From contig JAUHVS010000069.1 of assembly GCA_030424955.1 (NCBI GenBank), positions 1 through 15,038 on the forward strand: a DNA stretch of 15,038 nt. Direction: 5' to 3'. The notes under the pieces were generated by a model. That model was not told where the DNA came from. It saw only the letters and a list, made by a program, of their open reading frames with translations, and did not search any database. The DNA comes from a bacterium. GTDB taxonomy: Bacteria; Myxococcota_A; Bradymonadia; UBA7976; UBA1532. The translations under genes were made by a program, and so were the position numbers. Of the stretch, positions 6,884 through 12,484 are shown piece by piece; the first letter of the stretch is position 1; the number at the start of each line of letters is the position of its first letter.

Positions 6884-9316
6884 ATGAGCATGCGCGCGTG
6901 GGGCCTGGCCCTGCTGCTGGGGGCGTTGATCGGCTGCGTCGAGGACGCCAAGCCGCCTGCGGCCGAGACCGAGACGGACGCCGGGCTGGCGGCCGACGCG
7001 ACGCTGTCGCCCGACGCGGCGGCGGATCAGGGGGTCGAGGACGAGGGCCCGCCGCCCACCATCGACGCCGGGCTCAACGTGGATCTGCCCTGTGAGACGG
7101 TGGCCGACTGCCCCGACGACAGCTACACCTGCACCGACGGGCTGTGCGCCCCCCCCGAGTGCACCGAGGGCGGCGACGAGTGCGGCATGCTGCAGGGCTG
7201 CCTGGCCGGCGGCTGCGTCGACCGCTGCTTCGGGGAGGGCACCTGCTTCCGCGGCGGCCTCTGCATCGACGGCCTGTGCCACCCGCCCGAGTGTGGCGGC
7301 GACGCCGACTGCGGGGACGGCCGGCTGTGCCGCAACGACCGCTGCGTCGACGCCGAGCCCTGCGCCGGCGTCGAGGACTGCGGCGCGGATCAGCAGTGCG
7401 TCGAGGGCAACTGCGAGCCGCTGCCCGCCTGCGGCGGAGATCGCAACTGCGGCCCCGAGGCCATCTGCGACGAGGGCCTGTGCCGGCCGCGCACCGGCTG
7501 CGAGAGCCGCGATGCGTGCGAGCCGAGCGAGGACTGCGTGGGCGGCCGGTGCGTGCCCTTCGTGTGCCGCGGCGACGGCGACTGCGCCGAGGGCGAGATC
7601 TGCAACGGCGGCGAGTGCCAGCAGCCCGCCGAGGTCGAGGTGGCGACGGTGGTGGTGCTCAACGGGCCCCGCGCGCTGACGGTGGGCCAGGGCCTGCGCT
7701 ACCGCGCGGTGGGCCTGGATCTGCGCGGTGACATCGTCGAGACCCGCGGCTTCACGTGGGCCGTCGCCGACGGCGCGGTCGCCGACATCGACGGGCAGGG
7801 GCAGCTCACGGCCGTGGCGGCCGGCCAGACCACCGTGACCGCTGCGCTGGGCGACGTGATCAGCGAGCCCGTGGCGGTGAGCGTCGAGGCGCTGCCGGTG
7901 GCCGAGGGCTGGCGGGTGCGGGTGACCAGCCAGGGCAGCGGCGGCGCCGTGGCGGGCGCGCAGGTGCGCGCGGGCATGGCCGTGGCCACCACCGATGAGG
8001 CGGGCGTGGCCGAGCTGCCCGGGGACGCGGGCGGCCCGCTGACCGTGTTCGCCGAGGGGCACGACTACGTGAGCCTGGTGGGGGTCGAGCCGGGCGCCGT
8101 GCACGTGCCGCTGCCCGTGCGCAGCGACTTCGCCCGGGTGGCCGGCTTCACCGGTGAGCTCGACTTCGCGCGGGTCATGAGCGAGGGCGGCGTGGAGCTT
8201 GGGCTCGCCGGCGCCAGCATCGGCGGCGGCCTGACCAACCTCAGCCTCACCGATCTCATCGGCCAGCTGTTCAACGTCGAGGTGGGCGTCGCGGGCTTCA
8301 ACTTCGACGTGCCGCTGCCCGGCGGCCTGATCTTCAGCGCCGAGCTGCCCATCGTGGGCCGGGTGACCCTCAAGGACGACTTCAAGGTCACCGCGCGCCC
8401 GGGCTTCCAGCTGGGCTGGGCCTTCGCGGGGCGCATCGACACCAACGCCATCATCCAGCTCTTCGGGGGCGGCGGCGGCGGCTTCGACGCGGGCACCGTG
8501 CTGGCCACCGTGCTGCCGTTCTTCGACCAGTTCCAGCACGGCCTGCGGGTCTCGGCGGACCTCGTGGCCCTGCCGCGGCTGCCCGACCAGGACGACATCG
8601 ACCGCGACGGCGACACCGCTGAGCTGGTGCCCGACTACAGCCGCTTCCCAGTGCTGAACAACCAGCCGGAGCAGGACCAGCGCCTGCGCCTGAGCGTGAA
8701 CGTGCCCCCGCTGCCCGGCGGGGACGGCAGCCCGGTGGCCCTGCTCTTCGCGGGCGTCGAGGTGGAGTCCGTGGGCTTCGTGCCCTTGGGCGTGAGCAGC
8801 ACTGACGCCGCCGAGGCCGTGCCGATGCGCATGGCGGCGCCGTACGCGGGCCTGGAGGCCGGGGAGCCGGTGGTGGTGGCCATCGCCGCGCGCTTCGGCG
8901 GCGGCAACGTGCTGCCCGACGACATCTCGGTGCTGATGCGCCGCTTCCCCGGCGGCCTGCTGCCGGCGGACGTGGACCTGGGGGCGGGCTTCCTGGCGAC
9001 CGCTGAGGGGCTGACCTGGGATCCGGCCGAGCGGGCGCTGAGCGCCCTGGAGGTCGCGGGCGCCGACGCGCACCGCGCGGTGTTCGAGGGGCCGTCGGGG
9101 GCCTGGCACGTGTACTTCGCGGCCGGCAGCGAGCCCGCCTTTGACGTGCCGTTCCCGCCCGAGGGTTACAGCGATCTGGCGGCGGGCACCCTGGTGCGGG
9201 TGGACGCCCTCACCCTCGAGGGCGCCACCGTCAGTGAGCTCGCCACCGAGGGCGGCGCGGGCGATCTGACCGACGTGGACCGCTTCGCCACCGGCTTCAG
9301 CCGGGCCGCGCAGTAG
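6884..9316 (+). CDS. Cys-rich, BIG2-containing surface lipoprotein
   Basis: 810 residues; GAGGAG at 6872-6877 with a 6-nt spacer fixes the start. A lipoprotein signal peptide ends in the lipobox LIGC (C18), with Val at +2. Residues 20-68 are an Asp/Ala/Glu-rich linker. Residues 70-245 hold exactly 32 cysteines in eight four-Cys units of the type C-x5-C-x5-C-xxG-x-C (for example GDADCGDGRLCRNDRC), a pattern common in predicted Myxococcota surface proteins and likely disulfide-bonded. Residues about 255-336 form a BIG2-type Ig-like domain (VLNGPRALTVGQGLRYRAVG to TAVAAGQTTVTA). Residues 340-410 look like a carboxypeptidase-regulatory-like beta domain. The final 400 residues, with a Gly-rich patch (LFGGGGGGF) and hydrophobic beta-like stretches, are unrecognised. 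Probably exposed on the outer membrane; an adhesion or binding role is inference. It converges on the Lon-like protease gene. Confidence 0.85.
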   Translation: MSMRAWGLALLLGALIGCVEDAKPPAAETETDAGLAADATLSPDAAADQGVEDEGPPPTIDAGLNVDLPCETVADCPDDSYTCTDGLCAPPECTEGGDECGMLQGCLAGGCVDRCFGEGTCFRGGLCIDGLCHPPECGGDADCGDGRLCRNDRCVDAEPCAGVEDCGADQQCVEGNCEPLPACGGDRNCGPEAICDEGLCRPRTGCESRDACEPSEDCVGGRCVPFVCRGDGDCAEGEICNGGECQQPAEVEVATVVVLNGPRALTVGQGLRYRAVGLDLRGDIVETRGFTWAVADGAVADIDGQGQLTAVAAGQTTVTAALGDVISEPVAVSVEALPVAEGWRVRVTSQGSGGAVAGAQVRAGMAVATTDEAGVAELPGDAGGPLTVFAEGHDYVSLVGVEPGAVHVPLPVRSDFARVAGFTGELDFARVMSEGGVELGLAGASIGGGLTNLSLTDLIGQLFNVEVGVAGFNFDVPLPGGLIFSAELPIVGRVTLKDDFKVTARPGFQLGWAFAGRIDTNAIIQLFGGGGGGFDAGTVLATVLPFFDQFQHGLRVSADLVALPRLPDQDDIDRDGDTAELVPDYSRFPVLNNQPEQDQRLRLSVNVPPLPGGDGSPVALLFAGVEVESVGFVPLGVSSTDAAEAVPMRMAAPYAGLEAGEPVVVAIAARFGGGNVLPDDISVLMRRFPGGLLPADVDLGAGFLATAEGLTWDPAERALSALEVAGADAHRAVFEGPSGAWHVYFAAGSEPAFDVPFPPEGYSDLAAGTLVRVDALTLEGATVSELATEGGAGDLTDVDRFATGFSRAAQ

Positions 9317-9409
9317 GGCGCCGCGGGCGGTGACGGTGCGGGTGCGCCGGCCGCCCGACTCGAGCGCCCCGCCTGAGAGCCCCCGCCTCACAGCGCCCTG
9401 CGGCGCCCC

Positions 9410-11563
9410 TCAGTACACCAGCGGATCACCGGGCCACTGCCCCGCGGCCTCGGCCTGCAGGGCGGCGTGGAACCGCCCGAGCCGCTGGGGCGTGGGCAGC
9501 GCCGCGAGGCGCGCCGCGGCGTCGCCCGAGGGGTTGGCCAGCGCGAGGCTGCGCAGGATGCCCGCGGTGGGCCAGAACCCATGCCAGCGCGCGTCCTCGA
9601 GGGCCCGCTCGAGCCAGCGCGCCGCCCCGGCCCCGTCGCCGGCCGCGAGGGCGAGCCGGCCCCGCTCATAGCGCCAGTACAGCAGGCACTCCCGGGCGTA
9701 GGGCTCGCTGAAGGGCCGGGTCCAGGCCTCGAGGGCGTCCCGGGCGGCGTCGAGCTGCGCGCCGGCGCTCTCCAGCGCGCCCGCCGCCCGCAGGGCCATG
9801 GCCTGGTAGACCCCGCACCGGGCGAGCTCATGGCGCTGGTGGGCGGGGGCGAAGGCCTCGGCGGCGCGGGCGAAGGCGGGCATGGCGGCGTAGGGATCGC
9901 CCAGGTGCAGGTGCACCCGGCCCACGGTGCTGGCCACCCGGCCCGCCAGCGGCGCGGCGCCCCAGGGGTCGACGGTGGCGAGGGCGCCCGTGAGGGCCTC
10001 GGCCTGGGTGAGCAGGGCCTGGCGGGCGGCGTCGTCCGGCCCCGTCGGGTGGCAGGGCTCGGTGACGTGCTGCTCGATGGCCTGGGTCAGCCGCGCGATG
10101 TTCAGCTCCACCCGGGCGCTGGGTGGCAGGGCGTCGCGCTCGGCCGCAAGGGGCTCGATGAGGCGCAGCGTGGCGGCGACGCCGTCCCGGTCGCCGGCGA
10201 GGCCGTAGGCGACGATGGCGTCGGCGGCGTGGCGCGCCCGCGCGTCGGCGGGCAGGGCGTCGCCGAGGCGCAGCAGGTGGTGCTGTAGCCGGTCGGCGAG
10301 CACCTGGTACGGGCTCTCGCCCGGCCGCACCGGCAGGCTGGGATCGTGCACGGCCTGGGTGCGCACCTGGGCGCTGAGCCGGCGCAGGGCCTCGCTGCGG
10401 GCGTGCTGGGTGAGGTCGTCGTCGAGGGGCTGGATGCCCTGTGGCGCGAGGCCAGCGGCGGCCAGCAGGTGGCCGATGCCGGCCGCCTCGGGGGGCGCGA
10501 CGGGCACGGTGATGAGGGCCGGGTCGGTGACGAGCGGGCCGGCCAGGTTGTCGGGGTGCAGCGCGAGGCGGCGGCCCCCGGCGGCGGCCCACGCCCGCGC
10601 CTTGGCGGGGACCCCATCGACGGCCTGCACCCGCACCGCGCCGGTGGGGCCCAGGGCGAGGGCGGCGCTGACGGCGAGGTCGGCGGGGACGGGCCGCCCC
10701 TGCCAGGCCGAGACCAGCCCCACGAGCGCAGCGAGGCCCAGGGAGGGGCCGTCGATGACCGCGCCCTGGGCCCGGCCGTCGGGCTGGGCCGGCAGGTGCA
10801 CCGCGAAGTGGTGGCGCTCAAAGGCCAGCGGCGGCGTGCCCGTCGCCGTGAGGGCCCCGGCCCCGGCATAGGCGGCCCGCAGCGACCGCTCTGCGTGGCG
10901 CGCCAGCCGGTGATCGAAGGGCGGCACGGGGTGATCGAAGCACAGCACCTCCAGGTGCCCCACCAGGCCGCTGCCGGTCGCCTGATCGACGAGCAGCACC
11001 GGCACCCGGGCGCGGGCCATCGCGTCGGCGGGCTGGGGGCCCAGGGCGCTGGCCGCGAGGCGCACGGCGCCCTCAGGGGGTGGGGCCGTGGTGCCCTCCG
11101 CCGGTGTGGCCGCGGGGCCCAGGGTGGCGCCCGCCAGGCCGCGGGCGACGGCCTGGCTGCGGGCGGTGAAGGGCCGGCTCCACCAGCGATCCGGGGGCAG
11201 GGGGGCGTCGGCCAAGGCAGCCTGCAGGGCCAGGGTGGCCGGGCCGCCGGCGGCGAGCCAGGCGGCGACCTCGATGGCGGCGGGGCGGCCGTCGGCGTCG
11301 AGGGCGGCGTCCAGGGCCTCGAGGGCGTCGAGCAGATCGGGATCGAAGGTGTCGGCTGCGACCGCCTCCATCTGCGCGCGGGCCTCGATGAGCGTGGCGG
11401 CGGCGCTGGGCACCTGCGGGGCGCGTTGGAGCGCCGCGTGGGTGGCGGGGCTGAGCCAGTCGGGCACGAGGGCGACGAGGGCGTCCTCGGGCACCGCCGC
11501 CTGGGCGGCGGCCTGCACGGCGGCGCGCAGCGCGGCGGGGGTCAGGGTCTGGGCGTGGGTCAA
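9410..11563 (-). CDS. AAA-less Lon-type (S16) protease with C-terminal TPR-like region
   Basis: 717 residues from a TTG at 11563, preceded by a purine-rich AAGGGGGG; the TTG overlaps the stop of a possible small ORF. Residues 1-180 are Ala-rich helices without a Walker A motif. Residues about 185-345 align with the Lon peptidase domain: HLEVLCFD, then FAVHLPAQ leading into DGPSLGLAALVGLVSAWQGR (catalytic-type S274), ADLAVSAALAL, and AVDGVPAKARAWAAAG (K321 at the position of the Lon general-base Lys), then LALHPDNL. The Ser-Lys distance is 47 residues against 43 in E. coli Lon, explained by a four-residue insertion (GPTG). Residues 380-717 are helical repeats resembling TPRs (HLGDPYAAMPAFARAAEAF, ALAAGDGAGAARWLERALED). 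No signal peptide, so cytosolic. Lon needs its AAA+ ring for unfolding; without it this enzyme would act on specific exposed sites. The upstream neighbour is a sigma factor, a plausible but unproven partner. Confidence 0.75.
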   Translation of the reverse strand: MTHAQTLTPAALRAAVQAAAQAAVPEDALVALVPDWLSPATHAALQRAPQVPSAAATLIEARAQMEAVAADTFDPDLLDALEALDAALDADGRPAAIEVAAWLAAGGPATLALQAALADAPLPPDRWWSRPFTARSQAVARGLAGATLGPAATPAEGTTAPPPEGAVRLAASALGPQPADAMARARVPVLLVDQATGSGLVGHLEVLCFDHPVPPFDHRLARHAERSLRAAYAGAGALTATGTPPLAFERHHFAVHLPAQPDGRAQGAVIDGPSLGLAALVGLVSAWQGRPVPADLAVSAALALGPTGAVRVQAVDGVPAKARAWAAAGGRRLALHPDNLAGPLVTDPALITVPVAPPEAAGIGHLLAAAGLAPQGIQPLDDDLTQHARSEALRRLSAQVRTQAVHDPSLPVRPGESPYQVLADRLQHHLLRLGDALPADARARHAADAIVAYGLAGDRDGVAATLRLIEPLAAERDALPPSARVELNIARLTQAIEQHVTEPCHPTGPDDAARQALLTQAEALTGALATVDPWGAAPLAGRVASTVGRVHLHLGDPYAAMPAFARAAEAFAPAHQRHELARCGVYQAMALRAAGALESAGAQLDAARDALEAWTRPFSEPYARECLLYWRYERGRLALAAGDGAGAARWLERALEDARWHGFWPTAGILRSLALANPSGDAAARLAALPTPQRLGRFHAALQAEAAGQWPGDPLVY

Positions 11564-11637
11564 CGGGCGCCCCCCTTCAGGCGAAGTGCACGCCGGTCAG
11601 ACGCTCTGCGCTGGTCGGATCGGACACGGTGGGTCAC
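11560..11637 (-). CDS. Possible 25-codon ORF between sigma factor and protease
   Basis: Starts with GTG at 11637, one base after the sigma factor's TGA (11641-11639). GGAGG (plus-strand CCTCC at 11644-11648) lies six bases upstream, inside the end of the sigma gene, which is ideal spacing and better than the signal of either neighbour. It runs 25 codons and ends in a TGA whose first two bases are part of the protease TTG start (TTGA). The product is very basic: it opens MTHRVRSDQRRASDRR and contains nine Arg and one Lys. It may be a translational coupler for the protease or a small regulatory peptide; it may also be a chance ORF, with the good SD used only to reload ribosomes. No homologue is recognised. 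Confidence 0.3.
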   Translation of the reverse strand: MTHRVRSDQRRASDRRALRLKGGAR

Positions 11638-11638
11638 G

Positions 11639-12262
11639 TCAGTCCTCCGCTGTCCAGGTGGCGAGGCAGCTGGCGGCGCGGGCGCGGGCGCGCTGGATCT
11701 GCTTGTCGACCACCTCGCGGGCCTGTTTCCAGGTGCGCGCTCGGCCGGCCCGGTCGGTGGGGCGCGCGGCCAGCTCCGCGTCGGCCAGTGCGTTGAGGCT
11801 GCCCCCCCGCAGGTGGACCTCGGCGAGCACGTGGCGGTCGGTGGCCGTGAGGTGGGGGCAGTCGAACAGGCGCGCGATCTTCGCCTGGGCGGCGGCGCGG
11901 GCGCGGGCGGCGGTCTGCTCGGCGTGCCACTCGGCGACGCGCTCGGCCTCGGGGCGGTCGGGCGGACGGTCTTGGGGGACCTCGCGCCGGTCTCGCTTGC
12001 GCGTGCGGCCCATGTCGACGCTGGCCATCTGCCCGGCGCGGCGGACGTAGGCGCCCGGGGCGTCGATGACCTTGCGGGAGAAGGCGCGCATCACCTTCAC
12101 CGTGGCGCACTGGGCGAAGTCATCGGCCTCAGCCGGGGTGGCGCGGTTGGCCCGCAGGATGCCGTAGATGCGGCGGCGCACCTCGGCGGCCAGGCGAGCC
12201 TCCGCCCGCGGCGCGCCGGCGCGGTAGGCGTCCACCAAGGTCTGCAGCGGGTCGACCACCAT
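11639..12262 (-). CDS. ECF-type RNA polymerase sigma factor-like protein
   Basis: 207 residues. Residues about 4-90 match sigma70 region 2: a helix from DPLQTLVDAYRAGAPRAEAR, then ADDFAQCATVKVMRAF corresponding to region 2.2 (usual form ED-Q--F), and PGAYVRRAGQMASVDMGRTRKR corresponding to the 2.3/2.4 segment for -10 binding, ending in a basic patch. A charged linker (residues 85-120) precedes region 4 at about 138-200: LTATDRHVLAEVHLRGGS, then LNALADAELAA and VVDKQIQRARARAA. The two HTH helices of region 4.2 are separated by about 15 extra residues compared with a standard ECF. There is no region 3, as expected for group 4. ATG 12262 has no clear Shine-Dalgarno and the start is moderately certain. 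It is followed at 75 bp by the Lon-like protease gene on the same strand; no anti-sigma gene is recognised. Confidence 0.78.
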   Translation of the reverse strand: MVVDPLQTLVDAYRAGAPRAEARLAAEVRRRIYGILRANRATPAEADDFAQCATVKVMRAFSRKVIDAPGAYVRRAGQMASVDMGRTRKRDRREVPQDRPPDRPEAERVAEWHAEQTAARARAAAQAKIARLFDCPHLTATDRHVLAEVHLRGGSLNALADAELAARPTDRAGRARTWKQAREVVDKQIQRARARAASCLATWTAED

Positions 12263-12385
12263 CGCAGGCTGCGTCGGCGGGCCGAGCCCGTCAAGGGCCG
12301 CCTGCCCCAGCGCCGCGCAGGGGCCACGGGGGCCTGCTCCGCCGTGGCGCAGGCGCCGCGCGCGGGCCAGCTCAGGGGGGGCGGG

Positions 12386-12426
12386 GGAGACAAGGAGAGG
12401 CGCCGGCCGGCTGGGCGCGGCGCCTC
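12386..12426 (-). terminator. Candidate intrinsic terminator of the cytochrome gene
   Basis: Perfect 9-bp inverted repeat with arms GAGGCGCCG at 12397-12405 and CGGCGCCTC at 12418-12426 and a 12-nt loop. Read on the minus strand it lies 58 bp after the cytochrome stop codon and is followed by TCCTTGTCTCC, which is modestly T-rich for this GC-rich context. It would separate the cytochrome transcript from the sigma factor gene that begins at 12262. The weak T-tract leaves doubt about its efficiency. Confidence 0.5.
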
Positions 12427-12451
12427 ATCCAGGGGCCATCAGGGCGGACGC

Positions 12452-12475
12452 CCGAGGCCGGAGGACCGAGGCCGG
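12452..12475. repeat. 10-bp direct repeat downstream of the cytochrome gene
   Basis: CCGAGGCCGG occurs at 12452-12461 and 12466-12475, a 14-bp period. It lies in the 222-bp gap between the cytochrome stop codon and the sigma factor start, just before the terminator candidate. Nothing else, apart from that hairpin, is evident in this gap, and no promoter match for the sigma gene stands out. Confidence 0.6.
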
Positions 12476-12484
12476 GGGGCCGGC

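Noticed and set aside
7123..7662. Ser/Pro/His-rich minus-strand frames opposite the cysteine repeats
   Set aside because: Mirror of the four-Cys repeat coding region; the regularity comes from the repeat on the plus strand.
5153..9391. Open minus-strand frame of 1412 codons antisense to the methyltransferase and lipoprotein genes
   Set aside because: Same composition artefact; low-complexity His/Gln/Arg/Ala-rich sequence, while the opposite strand encodes clear domains.
9316..9408. Inverted repeats in the convergent gap after the lipoprotein gene (GGGCGCCGC/GCGGCGCCC at 9316-9324/9400-9408; CGGGCGG/CCGCCCG at 9324-9330/9351-9357)
   Set aside because: Loops of 75 and 20 nt and no T-tract; short GC inverted repeats are expected by chance here. 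A bidirectional terminator is possible but not supported.
11611..11626. Alternative small-ORF start at GTG 11626 (MSDPTSAERLTG)
   Set aside because: Its distance from the GGAGG is about 16 nt, too far; the GTG at 11637 has ideal spacing.
9410..12262. CRISPR-associated Calp system
   Set aside because: No SAVED domain, no CalpT-like gene, no CRISPR repeats and no cas gene; only the pairing of Lon-type protease and sigma factor is shared.
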